Part shown: positions 35,963 through 47,826 of the stretch, one piece after another | Position numbering within the stretch: the stretch's first letter is position 1 | How the letters are laid out: each line of letters starts with the position of its first letter | DNA from: Hyphodiscus hymeniophilus | Lineage: Eukaryota > Ascomycota > Leotiomycetes > Helotiales > Hyphodiscaceae | Assembly (NCBI GenBank): GCA_016508695.1 | Contig: VNKQ01000018.1 | Coordinates: forward strand, 372,001 to 436,000 | Length of the DNA stretch: 64,000 bases | Direction of reading: 5' to 3' | Position numbers and translations under genes: made by a program | Notes under the pieces: model-generated | Database searches by the model: none | What the model was told of the DNA's origin: nothing | What the model saw: only the letters and a program-made list of their open reading frames with translations

Positions 35963-36579
35963 ACACGGTTTATCACTGTCTATCACCACTACTTACTTCG
36001 CTCGGGTGGAGATTCAATATTGTTATGATTACATAAAACTTTCCACCATCCAAGTCTTCACTTTGTCCCCGCCAAATCACACGTCCAAATCTCAAAGCGA
36101 CCACTATTCGTAGGGCGAGGAAAAGTACGCCGGGGAGTGTCTTAACATATATGCGCTTCCATCTCCATCCAAACGCGGGAACGTACAGATTGCCCATCCT
36201 GACTGGATTACTTGAGGAGGTAGGGTGTGGTTCGGTGATGAGCATAGTAAAGAGAGCAATGAGTATGGATGGGAAAGAAGTCTTCGGAGGCCAAAATATG
36301 GCAAGACGGGAATAGTAGAACAAAGTTAAATGTGAAGGGGGAAATTCACATACCTTGATGAGTTTGCATTTGGTGAGGCTGGGCAAGGTTGGCCTCAATT
36401 GCGAAACGAGTTAGGGTAAATTTAATTTCAATAATCATTTCCAGATGAACGAACAGTAACCCAACAAGAATAAGCAGCCAAAACCCGTGCACCCCTTCAT
36501 ATCCGCCGCAGGCTCATACCGAGCAAACATTCAGAATCCATCCAATGTAGGAAGAAACGCCTCGTACTCAGCATGTAAA
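35963..36579. other. Convergent spacer between P450 and BRCT genes
   Basis: A minus-strand frame at 35973-36398 is mildly hydrophobic but has no domain and overlaps 3' flank sequence. I do not accept it as a gene. Confidence 0.45.
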
Positions 36580-39500
36580 TTAAGCAATTTGGTTCCGCTC
36601 CACAGCTCTGTCAAATGGACTGCCACCTCTAGCAAGAGGGCTTCCAACCTTCGGCGCCCACTGTAAGCTTTTCCTACGTGCTGCCATCAATCGCATCATG
36701 ACACTCTCATCTTTCTTCTCACTTAAAAATCCCTTGCTTAGAGGCTTTTCAGGATTCCCGAACTTGATGACAGGGGCAGTCTGTTGCACCAGTTGCTCAT
36801 TTTTTGGTAAGTATGGGGTCTCATCGCCGTAGAGGCCGTCCTCTCCATATGCCGAGATGAACTCTGGAGCTGGCGTGGCGGGAACTGGTGATAACATGAG
36901 GGTCACGTCATCAAGCTTGCCATCGTCTCCAGAGGATGTGGAAGAAGGGGTGCGAACCCATTGAACGGACTCGCGGCGCCGCGACTTAGACGTGAGCGGT
37001 GTGTCGGCGAAACTGTTTGGGTTCTTCATCGGAGACATTGACTTCCGGACAGGAGTGGTGGAATTGGATGGGAAAGGATTGCCAGTAAGGTTTGCGAGTG
37101 CCTTAGGTTCCATGCTCTTGCGTCTGCGGTGACCACCACGAGGGATCATAGCTGTGTCAACAAAGTAGGGAGCCTCTGGAAGCCATTTGTTTTCTCTTTC
37201 GCAACTAGAGCGTTGTCAGTTTCTTATCGAATTTCCTGCAAATTAATTACTTACTCTAAGACCCATCCAACTCCAACGCAAGATACAACGCCTCCCGTTT
37301 CCCTTGCCTTCTCCAATGTGCGCTTGCCGCCATCCTTGAAAACGATGTGGGTGATACCAATCTTGCTTCCATCATCAGAACTTGGGTTCCAGTTCCATGA
37401 CTTGACGTAGCGGGCACCCATTTGTGTCAGAAGCTCGGTAAAGAGAGATGAAGCATCTGCGCCTTCACTAGTGTGAACGTCCACGAAGACGACAGCTCCT
37501 TTCAACAGAGCAGTATTAAGATCGGAACGTGGTGTACGAGCTGGAGCGCCCATATTTGACCATGCTGCTGCTTCGGATTTTGATGGTGTTGCATAAGTTT
37601 CCTTCATGGTAACATCCTCTTCGCCTGACTGAGAAGGGATCTTGCCTGAGCTCTTAGTCGGTGAGTAAGAGATCACCGTGTTACTTCGCACAAGGTTACT
37701 GGTAGGTCTCGCTGGGGGAATACGGGAGATGCTCGCACTACGCTTCATGGGAGTTCGCCCCATGGGTGAATCCTCCGCAGCAGGTTTGAGTGGCACTTTG
37801 GAAACAGTGTGACACACTCTCTCAGCGAGGACTCGCTTCGGTGTCTTATAGGTTGGAGTCGATGGACCACGAGTGACAGGCATGGCCAAGAGAACGGGAT
37901 CAATAGGCATGGCATTTTCATCGCCGTATTCTTGACTCGCTTCAGAGAGAGCGGGTTCGTCTGGGATATGAATTTGTGTTTGCTCAAACTCCATATCATC
38001 CAGATGATCTTGATCCGTTGTAACGGGGATTTGGCTGGAAAGCTCGGGAGCTGTTGGGATACAACCGGGGGTAGTGATCAACAATTCCAATGCCTCTTCG
38101 ATTTCTGCTCGGGATTCGATCTCATCAGGCTCAAGCAGGGACATTTCCTCAGCTTCATCAGCAAGAGCCAGGTCTTCTTCAACAACCTCAACCGGCGTGA
38201 AGTTTTGTTCATCAATGACGTCGTCAGCAATGGCAGGGGCTGATTGTATCTCATCACGAACGGACATCTCATCATCGAAGAAGGAGCTCTTGGCAGGAGA
38301 TAGCTGAACAATATTCGCAATGTCCGTGGAAGGCGCTGCTCGCGGGGTTGTAGGATCTGAAGCCGAGTCATCTTGATCAGGCTTTTCAGGACTTGCAGCC
38401 ATCCAATCAGTTAGTTGCTTAGCCAGGGGAGTAAAGCCGATTTCTGAACGTCGATCTTTGAAGGAAGACTTTTGCGATTTGGGAGTCTTGTTGAGCGGCA
38501 CAAATGGAGTATGGGTAGCCGGCGTAGCCACGAAATGGCTAGGTGAGTATTTTGGAGAGACGGAGGCAAGCTCATCCTCTGAGTCGGAGTCCATAAATGG
38601 GTTCTCATCAACTTCACGAAGAGCAAACGCGCCGGTACTATTTCTTGGAGGCGAACAAGGCGGAGTGGTGGTTGAGGCATCCATAGATTCTTCGTTGCCG
38701 TGTTGATCGTCCACAACCATTGGTTCACACGGTTGTTCAACCACAATTGTCGAGTTGGCTTCTGTCATCTCTACGATGATTTCAGACGTAGACAAGGCTG
38801 AGTCAACTTCACGAGGCATGATGGAAGAGAGACGACCTGAGAAATTCAGGCTGGGTGCCGACAGATCATTTGATCCCGAGATCTCATCCTGACGGTTCTC
38901 GGTTGCAATATTCTTGACGGCGCTTGGGGGAAGCATCCGACCAGGTCGTGCGGCAGTCTTCGTAAGCGTCTTTGGGGTAGCAAATCGTGATATTTTAAAG
39001 GTACTTGGTCGAGGGGTCATGCCACTGATCATTGGGTTGGGATTACGCGATCTGATGGGTGATCCATGTTCAGACACCTTTGTAGGTGATTGTGGGCGTC
39101 TGGCTGGTGACTGCAAAGTCGAGGTTTTGAATTCCGTGTTCGAGGTTGGCTCATTGGCATTCGATGGCGGCAAAGATAGCTTGATAGGGGACTTCATCAA
39201 TGATCCCATAAAGCTGGCGCGTTGAGGCGATGTTTTCAGAGACTCCTTGAATGGCGATTGTGGCGGACGACGAGCTGGGCTAGCCATTATTGACGCACTC
39301 AGGTCTTGCCCAATAGCTCGATTGACAGTAATAGAGTTGGAAAAGTCAAGTCTCTTTGTGGTACCAAGTACGCTGCTAGGAGCTCTGACGGGGCTCATCA
39401 TCAATGGCTTCATCGGTGTCTTCTCATTCTGGCCCAGCTCATCGTCAGAAGCTTGTTCCTTCGTTACACCGACTTGAGTTGGTTTCTTTGGACTTAGAGG

Positions 39501-40307
39501 CGCCGACTTTTGCTCCCTCTGCTCGACCTTGGGTCTACCACGTGTGGCTCGAGGCGCAACGGCTGCAGGCTTTCGAACGGGTTTGGCTCTCAAGCCAGTG
39601 CCGATTTCTGTGGCCTTTGCTTTTCCATGTACGGTGATGGAAGGCTCAATGTTCTCCTTGTCGGGCTCTTCGAACTTCACGGTCTTCTTTGGGGCAGTGG
39701 CTTTGGATATGGTGGCTGCTCGGACACGTGAAGTCTTCTTGGGTTCCTCTTCAACGACAATAACGTCCTCCTCAACCATTTCAACCTTTGTGGCGCGCCC
39801 GCGCGTTGATCTCGCAGGTACGGGTGCAGGTATTTCAACAACCTTCTTCGGGCGACCTCTGGCTGGCTTTGCAGGAACTGGTTCTTCTTGCTTTTCAGGA
39901 CCAGATTCGGGTTGCGTGGTTGTTGCCTTCTTCGCTCGGCTTCGTGTAGTCTTGGAAATTTCTGGTTCGATTGTCTCGGTGCTCAGTTCATCTTGCCCCT
40001 CATCTATCTTCTTCGCCTTTCCCCGTGTAGTCTTCAGTGGCTCCATCATCTCATCTCTGGGCTCGTGTTTGTCTTCATGGACATCGGCAGCCTTCTTTGG
40101 ACGCCCTCTCGTCGTCTTGGGAGCCGGTGGTACGTTTCCTTGGATGTCGTGTGCTTCGTTCTCATTATTTGCTTGGCCTTGGTGCTTTATTGACGTAGCT
40201 CGAGTAACCTTCGCTTTTGACGCGGCAGTCGCGATCTTGACACCAGTATCGGTCTTCGCAGCCGCCCGGGCGCGCGTGACTCGCTTTGGAGGGGATTGAT
40301 CGTTCAT
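36580..40307 (-). CDS. AT-hook and BRCT domain nuclear protein
   Basis: Two exons (37255-40307 and 36580-37204) give 1225 residues, joined by a 50-nt intron (GTAAGT donor) inside the BRCT domain. The N-terminal 280 residues hold repeated AT-hook-like cores (TRGRPKKAAD, ARGRPKKVVE, ATRGRPKVEQ) in a basic Lys/Arg/Pro background. The middle is acidic, Ser/Pro-rich and full of SP/TP sites, so likely disordered and phosphorylated. One BRCT domain lies at about residues 935-1035: GAVVFVDVHTSEGAD, GITHIVFKDG, then VGVGWVLDCERENKWLPE. The tail has more SP motifs and the MIPRGGHRRRKS sequence. It probably acts in DNA repair, cell-cycle control or chromosome structure. The exact orthologue is not recognised. 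Confidence 0.85.
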
Positions 40308-41382
40308 TCTGATTTGTACTGTATCAAAGAAACCTTCGAAATGGTTAGAATTACAATGACCTGGGAGTTTGTTGATCGGGGGAACATCCCTTCTTTATTG
40401 ACCCGTCGCACTAAACGTTGCTGGGGGCAACGCAGCCGCCCAGACTATGGCCACGTGATCTGGATGGCAAATTCACAGCGCCACCGTCACGCTGTGCCAC
40501 ACCTTAGGTAGGTGGATAATAAAACGCCCTGATCTCCCGCCGGACTCCATCAGCCTTATTGTTCTTATGCACTCTTCCAAACCCTAAAAATGGGTCAAAG
40601 TGTCCCTGGAACTCACGGCGAGTGGAACGGCACAGTTGCATCGGTACAAAAAGTTGGATCCAACAACTCAGGGTCAGTCTCTCTAGTCGAAATCCAAAAG
40701 CTCAAACCATCCAATTGTCTCTAGGTAGCACATATTACTGGTTGAGATCCTGAAGCACAGATCTGATACAACATTACCAGATACACCCAACACATGCGAC
40801 CAACTTCTAACGTTGCTTCTGGCTGGCGATGAACAGATTTGCGAATATCTTTGCCGATTAGAATAACTATGTCTCCCATTTCCGAGTATTAATGAACGTA
40901 ACTTCGCCAACGCTCGCCCTCTCAGAGGCTACGAACGGTCTGCGTCCATATTCTACCTCGCTCTGGCTAGAAAGTGCAACATTGGTAATGTTATTGAAGA
41001 CCAGGTGTTGCACAAAATGTGTTTCTGGCAGTGGTTGAATTTGAATACTTGTTATTATAATTATTATCATAAATGCGTTTACTTCAAATGCTCCTGCGTG
41101 TATCGGGTCGCTCATAGTATAAGGTACTCATAACCCTAGGATGGCCGCTGTCGTAGCTCCGTAAAGGTAAACAAGCCGGGTTTGGAACCTCGCTTCACAT
41201 GCGGCTTGGGAGCCTCAGGCTTCAGAGAACTATGTCAGGTGACGTTGACGCGCCGCGCCCCCACTGACTCACGGTCTTTTTTTTTCGGGGCGTCTTCAAA
41301 CCACATCAACCAAGTGTTACGTCAGGAGACCCGGCGGCCACTGACTCTTTTACTTCTTCCTATTCACCTCCAGGTACAGTAG
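40308..41382. promoter_or_regulatory. Divergent promoter of the BRCT and histidyl-tRNA synthetase genes
   Basis: 1.07 kb between divergent start codons, with no gene supported inside. It contains a CACGTG word near 40452 on the BRCT side. On the synthetase side it has a GC-rich GACGCGCCGCG stretch and a TGACTCA site, described separately. Confidence 0.5.
41265..41271 (+). promoter_or_regulatory. Gcn4/CPC1-type TGACTCA site
   Basis: A perfect TGACTCA lies 112 bases before the first ATG of the histidyl-tRNA synthetase gene, with a second near-match (TGACTCT) at 41342-41348. Fungal aminoacyl-tRNA synthetase and amino-acid biosynthesis genes are often induced through such sites under cross-pathway control. 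The link here is inferred from motif and position. Confidence 0.6.
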
Positions 41383-43095
41383 ATGCGCTATCTGCTGCGT
41401 GCCTCCAACAGCCTCAAGTGGGTGTCTCTTCTATCTCTGGCGCAACCGCGACGCTTATTTTCGCTTGTTCACTACCATCCTGAGATTTCATATCTCAATC
41501 AATCAGAATCCATCATGGCGACCGACAAAGGAAGAGGCGCCGAGGTGGCCCGCCCGGGACTCCAGCTCAAGACTCCCAAAGGCACCGTGGATAGCTTTGG
41601 CAAAGAGGTGATCCTGCGGGAGGAAGTCACGTAAGTGCTTGTTTGGCCAGGCATTGGGAACTACAACATACTGACTGTGAATTAGGAAAAAGATTGGTGA
41701 CGTTTTTAGACGCCACGGCGGTAACCCTTTAGACACGCCCGTTTTTGAGCTGAAAGATATCCTTACAGGCAGTATGTCGCACCTCCCGTTGGCCCCATCC
41801 ACAGATTTAACACTGACCACCACGACCTTGAAGAATATGGCGAGGATGCTCGTCTCATATACGATTTACAAGATCAAGGAGGCGAGGCTTGCGCTTTACG
41901 CTTCGATCTCACTGTCCCTCTCGCCCGTTGGGTGGCGATGAACAATATCACCCAAGTTAAGCGTTATCATATTGGCAAGGTCTACCGTGTAAGTGCCTAC
42001 ATGTGAATATGACAAAATGCAACCAGTGCTAATGACCTGTAGAGAGATCAACCAGCCATTGCGAAGGGCCGATTACGTGCCTTTCAACAAGCTGACTTTG
42101 ACATTGTTGGTCAGTATGATCCGATGATCGCCGACTCCGAGGTGCTTCGCATCATTGTCGAAGTATTTCAGGCGCTTGAACTCAATATTACCATCAAAAT
42201 GAACCATAGACGGATTCTAGATGGACTTTTTGTAGTTTCTGGTGTGCCGCAAGAAAAAGTTCGTGCCATTAGCTCAGCGGTGGACAAGCTGGACAAAGTC
42301 CCTTGGGCTGAAGTGAAGAAGGAAATGGTTGAAGAGAAAGGTCTCGCTGAAGAAGTCGCAGATCGCATTGGAGAATACGTCCAGCACAGCGGCAGCGTAG
42401 AAGACATGCTCAAATTCATCAAGTCTGATGCTACTCTTTGTGCTAACGAGAGCGTCAAAGAAGGACTTGGCGACATGGAACTTCTCGCATCATACCTGGA
42501 GGCATACGGCATCACCAACAAAGTCGTCTTTGACTTCGCACTAGCCCGAGGTCTTGACTACTACACTGGTCTGATATATGAAATCATCTACCAGCCTAGC
42601 ACCGCAGACGCGGGGTCCATCCAGGTCGGCAGCATCGGAGCAGGTGGGCGCTACGACAACCTGGTCGGAATGTACGGCAAGCGAACCGTCCCATGTATCG
42701 GGATCTCGTTTGGTGTAGATCGTATCCTCTCTATCCTCAAGGCTCAGCGCAAGAGCGAGTCCCAGCTGCAGACCGAACCTGTCGAGGTATATGTCATGGC
42801 ATTTGGCTCGAAGGGCTTCGATGGACTCCTCCAAGAACGGATGGCGGTCACAGCGCAACTCTGGGACAGTGGCATCCGATCCGAGTTCATGGCGAAAGTG
42901 AAGCCCAAGCTACCGCAGCAGTTCAAGGCGGCCGTAGATGTGCCAATAGCCGTTATCTTAGGTGCGGACGAGCTGGCAGAGGGTAAGGTCAGGGTGAAGG
43001 CTCTGGGCTTACCTGATGGCCACCCGGAGAAGGAGGGCGTGCTGGTCGAGAAGCAAGCGCTCGTTGCCGAGGTGCAGAAGCGGTTGCAGAGGTAG
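41383..43095 (+). CDS. HTS1: Histidyl-tRNA synthetase, mitochondrial and cytosolic forms
   Basis: Four exons (41383-41630, 41686-41771, 41834-41988, 42043-43095) give 513 residues. Class II synthetase marks are visible: TPVFELKDIL and DLTVPLARW near motif 1, and the motif 2 region YRRDQPAIAKGRLRAFQQAD. The histidine-specific ARGLDYYTGLIYE, GAGGRYDNLVGMYG and motif 3 GISFGVDRI follow. A C-terminal anticodon-binding domain comes last (VYVMAFGSKG to AVILGADELAEGKVRVK). From the first ATG the N-terminus is Arg/Leu/Ser-rich (MRYLLRASNSLKWVSLL), a likely mitochondrial presequence. A second in-frame ATG at 41515 (MATDKGRG) would give the cytosolic enzyme, as in yeast HTS1. Confidence 0.96.
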
Positions 43096-43918
43096 CGAAC
43101 GAAATCAATGATTGTCTCTAAGTGCATCGTTCTGTTATCTCAGCCAATGAGGCTGAGAATCTATCCAATGAATACCCAGTGAGCTCTTCAAACACCCAAC
43201 CTATCAACAAGATCTTGACCCGTGAATGAAAGTGACCTACATTCAGCATGACCCTACGCCCCTCCTCCTTGATCTCGTCCAACCCTCGAGACCATTAATC
43301 CAGCTTACCAAGGCGTTAACCCCTGAGCTTTTCCAAATGCATGCTCAGTGATACGGTTACTTATAATGCGAGGAACCCACATGACGTTAAGACGCATCTC
43401 GCAAGTAGCCGGGGTCCGTATACGGATGATCGGCTCCTGCAAATCGTGACCACCAGCGCATGCTTTCGAAGCTCACATTCATTGATTCGGGTCGTGTTCG
43501 CTTGAGTGTTCTGGGAAAGCTACCTCTTCATGCTCAGACCGTCTTGCGGTCGAGAAGATGATACACTAAAGACCACGAAAACAAAGATTGTTATGCAGAG
43601 ACAACTTTGAGAAGAGAAAAATGATGTTGTCAATCATGGCTTCGAAAGGCTTGATAAGAGGACATTAATTATGGCTTCATTTCCATCCGCAGAACTCAGG
43701 CCGGTTAAGCGCGATCAGGTTCTGTCTTTGGATCATCAGTTCATTCTATTCTGTACACCCCACCATGGGACGAATCGCTGGTACCTTATTGACCAAGCGT
43801 CGCTAATACTAAGCAAATCCATGCAATATACACGACCTTTACTTTCCATAAGGAGAAGTATGCAATTTTTCCAACCCTAAACTCCACTAGCATGCATGCG
43901 TTTCGTATTAGTATCTTA
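43096..43918. other. Convergent spacer, nothing supported
   Basis: This lies between the 3' ends of the synthetase and phospholipase B genes. Small frames have no domain. Confidence 0.5.
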
Positions 43919-45951
43919 TCACAAAAGCACGGCAGCGACTACAGCAGCCAAAAGCGCTCCATAAGGCGCCAGATGCACCCTGCCAATAGTTCTGATCGCA
44001 CCAGATTGAATATTAACCTCCTCAAACTTAAAAGCCGGCTCATACGAAGCTGGAGTCGTCGAATTCAGGTCCCCGTTCCAGCAATACCTATTGAAACAGG
44101 TCGTGCAAGCATCCGGAACCGTCTCGCCCGTTTTCTCGAAACTTCTACTCAGAACAGCGCACGCGATGCAAGTCGGCCACTGACTGTCTATCGTTCCATT
44201 TCCTTGCGTCGCGACATCATATCCATTCTCAATCATGGCATTGCGAAAGGTGTTGTTGTACGATAGTGTGAACGTAGTTTGATTAGAGGGCGTAATGTAG
44301 GGTGCGTTCGAGATATAGATAATCAATGGGGAAGGTCCGGTCATGTTGGAGGAGTTGCAGCCGAAGAAAGCAGGGCGGTTGTTAAGGCCCAGGTTAATAA
44401 AGGTGTTGAAATCTGGGATGGAGGGAAAAGCGGTCCCGTTTTCGACGGTGTTGTTAAGGGAGCGTTCGTAGGTTGCCACAAGGGAGGAGCCGTTGGGCCA
44501 GGCATAGGGTGTATCGGCTGAGGAGTCGATCGCGAAGATCACATCGACTTCTCGAACTGGCTGGATGAGAGGATAAAGAGGGATATTTTGATTGTCTTCA
44601 CCGCCGTCAACGAGTGTAAGTTGGGACGATTGAGCATTTCGGTTCGTGTCATTGTTGAAACCGTAAAATGGATTGGGTTGCCATTGGGCGACGTCGTCAT
44701 CACCCTCTGAAAGACCATCGAGAATGTCCTGGAAGATGTTCCTGAGGGTTTGAGATGCTACTGTTGTGTTGAGTTGCAGCAGAAACTGATTGAAAAGCGT
44801 TGATGATGTACCCATCACATATCCAACGTTATCGAATCCTCGAATGCATTGCTCTGAATCGGGAATTATGCCACCAGAAAAGTTGGACCCTACGTAACGG
44901 GTTGGCGCAAACCCGTAAGTTGTTGGATCCCAAGAACCAATCTCAAAAGGATTGATCTCATAGACAGTGGAGTTGAGCGAGATGATTTTTGTATTTGGAG
45001 CACGGCTGTCGGTGACAAGGAATGGCATGGGGATATCGCCGGTCAAGAAATTGTCCATGTCGGAAATAGAAGAGAATGTAAAGGCAGGCCCTCCGTCCGT
45101 TGCGTTCACAAGTTGATAGGATAGAGCACGTCCCCAGTAATCCGTCAGAGACGCATTGAAGCCTGCGTCTTGCTTGTCGTTGACTTCGCTCTCGATAGTA
45201 GCGTAGTAATCTGCCGAACTGAAGATCTGGAGCCCATCACTATCTGGTCCCTCCAAGATGTTATTTCCAAATTGCCAAACGGACGACTTTGGGCTTCCAT
45301 CTCGGAGAGTCTCCACGGAAGTGAAGTTATTGGTATAGATCGAGCCAACAAGCCACCCACCACCTGAAAGTCCTGCCACATAGGTAGCAGCTTGCAGAAG
45401 CCCACCAATCTGACCAGTATTTGTAGCATTATTGGTCCTGTTGTCTGCGGCAGCAAGGAACCCAGCACCATTTAACAAAGCTCTATATCCACCCCCGAGA
45501 CAGCGATGCCGATATTCGGGAGTGTTGAAGCATTGCCCGAGACACGATTGATGTAAGACGCGGCATCAAAACCCGAAATGTTCATGCGCGTGAGCCACTC
45601 TGTCATTGGAGCTATTGTCTGATTCCTGCGGATGGGAAGCCATGCTGTTTCGTTTGCGGAAAGGCCCCGGGCTTCTCGGATGGTAGGTCTGTCTGCGGGA
45701 CAAGATACAGATGCTGGGGCGTAGCCTCCGGATGGCGAGTCTGCTAATGCTCGTTCCGCTACAGCCAGGGCGACGGCGCCGTACTCTTCTGCTGTTCCAT
45801 CTCGTGGTAAGACGATTGTTGATGCTGTGTTTCAAAACTTTGTTAGCTACTCAGTCGACGAGAAACAGGGGAAAGAGTGGGAAAAGCGGCACGAACCATT
45901 GGCAAGAGAAATCGAAGCAAGAGATGCCAGGACCGTGCTGAGCACTTTCAT
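43919..45951 (-). pseudogene. Phospholipase B / lysophospholipase, GPI-anchored, with an apparent one-base frameshift
   Basis: Exon 1 (45897-45951) encodes a signal peptide (MKVLSTVLASLASISLANA). Exon 2 runs from 45824 to 43919. The N-terminal part (PADRPTIREARGLSANETAW, then GFDAASYINRVSG) is conserved in fungal PLB. In the glycine-rich SGGGYRALLNGAG region (plus coordinates 45492-45496) the G run is five long where the conserved motif needs six, so the frame breaks there. From 45490 to the stop the second frame is fully open and carries the nucleophile region AGLSGGGWLVGS, the catalytic Asp in TLVDGGEDNQN, many N-glycosylation sequons, Cys-rich pairs and a C-terminal GPI signal. Exon lengths total one base short of a multiple of three. 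It may be a recent pseudogene or a homopolymer sequencing error; the otherwise perfect conservation favours an error or a very young lesion. Confidence 0.85.
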
Positions 45952-46932
45952 ATTGACGACAAGGGAAAGAAGCGCCTCGACAGGGAATCTACAGTCAAAG
46001 GTAAGAAGTATAGGTTTAAGGAGTATCGTGAGGTGACGTTGAGGAAAGTTATAACTTATAGACTCGAGATATCGAGGGTATTGTGGGCGTCAGACATCAT
46101 GGGCATGACGCAAAACAAGGGCCAAGGGAGATCATCACCGGCCGGCGTCCGCACTACTGTACGCTGTTTGCGAACCTTGCCGGCACTGCCGGGCCAGGCA
46201 CCATTTGAGGCTGAGTATTCGTACTGTACCAGGACGTAGCACTCGCTGGAGTCGTAGCATGGCGCAGTTCTCTTGGAAGGTGGATATTTGTATGCTCGCA
46301 AACAAACACAGTTCGTAGGGATGCTATAATTATATAGTGATGATTGGTTTGGAATCTTTCGATTGTAGGACCCTGTCCTAATCGAAAATGTAACCTTACT
46401 AGCCCAACACACGTGACTAATTGCCTAGTTGGGACCACGGTAAGGGGTTAGGGCTGAGTCCAAGCAACCACTGCTTACTGCTCGCTGGTATCATGTAAGA
46501 CGGACGGTCCGTACCACACCGCATTACGCTGCACACTCAGTAGCCTCAATACCGTCTGGAATTGATGATTACCGTGGGCAGAAGCCAATTTCACCAGACG
46601 CTGCATAATCATGACTTGATACGGTACATTGTATTTTTCAACGGGCAAAGGAGCGTGCTTCGTAGTCAGATACTCTCAACGCACCTCTCGAGAGGTTGCA
46701 TTGTCGTCACATCGCGATCACTCAGTCATCATTCCTGATCGTCTTAGCATTACAAGAAAGTTCATTTGACACCTTATTAGCAATGCCAACCAACAAACTT
46801 TCAATTTCGTCGATCGCAATCGCCAAGTGGAGAAGAATACACAGTTCCAAGCCGTTCTTCCTGTCTTCAGCCTGTCTACCATCTATTACCCTCACATTGG
46901 TATCCAAGTGTTGACGTTTCAAACCAACCTCC
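45952..46932. other. Upstream region of phospholipase B, nothing else supported
   Basis: Short frames on both strands have no domain. A CACGTGAC word lies near 46410. A minus-strand frame at 46722-47000 overlaps the small tentative gene downstream in another register and is not accepted. Confidence 0.45.
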
Positions 46933-47368
46933 TCAGCTACAACCTCCATTAAAAACAGCAATCGCTTTTGGAGCATCAGGAGCCTTCGCGATATCGTCAC
47001 TAGTTGCTGTTTTTAAAGCTGGGGCGTTCTCGAGTGGAGCAGCTGCACTTATCACGGCTACTTCGACAACCTTGCGATCTTCGGGCGAGGCCGGCGGCTT
47101 TACAGCAGCTGGCTCCTCCGCCTTACGCTTCCCGGCTACAAACTTAGCGCAATGAACAGTTCGAAATAGTGACTAAGAAAGGGGAAAGCCCGAGGCTTGA
47201 TGAGAAACGGAACAAGAGTTGAAATTATAACTGCGAGGAAACGAGGAGGCACCCACCGGCGGTAAACGCCCTATCTCATACCTCGTGGAGTCGTTCAAAT
47301 GACTTAGAAAAGAGTACGTGGTTATTCACCTTATTGGTGCCTCCTCCACGTTTTGCTTTGTACTGCAT
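46933..47368 (-). CDS. Tentative small basic Ala/Pro/Lys-rich protein
   Basis: The last exon (46933-47142) reads cleanly for 69 residues: a basic start (FVAGKRKAEEPAAVKPP), then an Ala/Val-rich middle and a short end (KAIAVFNGGCS). A first exon at 47330-47368 (MQYKAKRGGGTNK) can be joined in phase through a 187-nt intron with donor GTGAAT and acceptor CTAAG. An alternative donor (GTATGA), 48 bases further into the intron, also keeps phase and adds 16 residues. The composition looks coded (KRKAEEP-type nuclear or ribosome-associated style), but I do not recognise a family and the junctions are weak. Transcript evidence would decide. Confidence 0.35.
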
Positions 47369-47826
47369 TATTCCTCCCGAGTCACCTTGGCGAATGGAAT
47401 ATTGATGGCGGGAAAAATGCTGGATAAATTACAGATTGTCCAGGGGAAAGAAAACTTGTCATTCGAAGTTCATGGGACTTCAATGCTCGAGGATGGATGC
47501 TTGATGCGTCCTCAGGCCTGAATACAATTGCCGAGAGGATGTTGCATTATTTCTCGGAAGCGCAATTAGCTTGAAGTTCCTACCACTTCATCACAAAGAC
47601 AATCTTGATGGAATGACAGAGTCGGCGTCTTTCGCGAGGTGGCGTAAGATTTTCAATTCTTCTTACTCCAATCATTCGCAAACGGAGCCTCCGGAGTGTC
47701 GAATTCATGAATCTCATAATACGACACCACAAGCTTCCATCACCCAGAAAGAGATAAAACAATTTTCTGCATGTGCTTGAGTCTTCCGAAGACTCGTATC
47801 TTATACTCGAGGATCCAACTCCAAAC
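47369..47826. other. Intergenic spacer
   Basis: No gene is supported. Open frames here are in conflict on both strands. Confidence 0.45.

Noticed and set aside
35973..36398. 141-codon minus-strand frame between P450 and BRCT genes
   Set aside because: Partly hydrophobic but without domain, signal or splice support. It lies in the shared 3' region.
39529..40299. 256-codon plus-strand open frame
   Set aside because: It lies exactly opposite the AT-hook repeats of the BRCT gene. The Gly/Phe/Ser-rich content is the mirror of Lys/Pro/Thr codons and shows no domain.
45827..46239. Plus-strand frames rich in Lys/Arg/Glu opposite the phospholipase B start
   Set aside because: They are the mirror of the signal-peptide exon, the first intron and the upstream region; the minus-strand gene model explains the sequence better.
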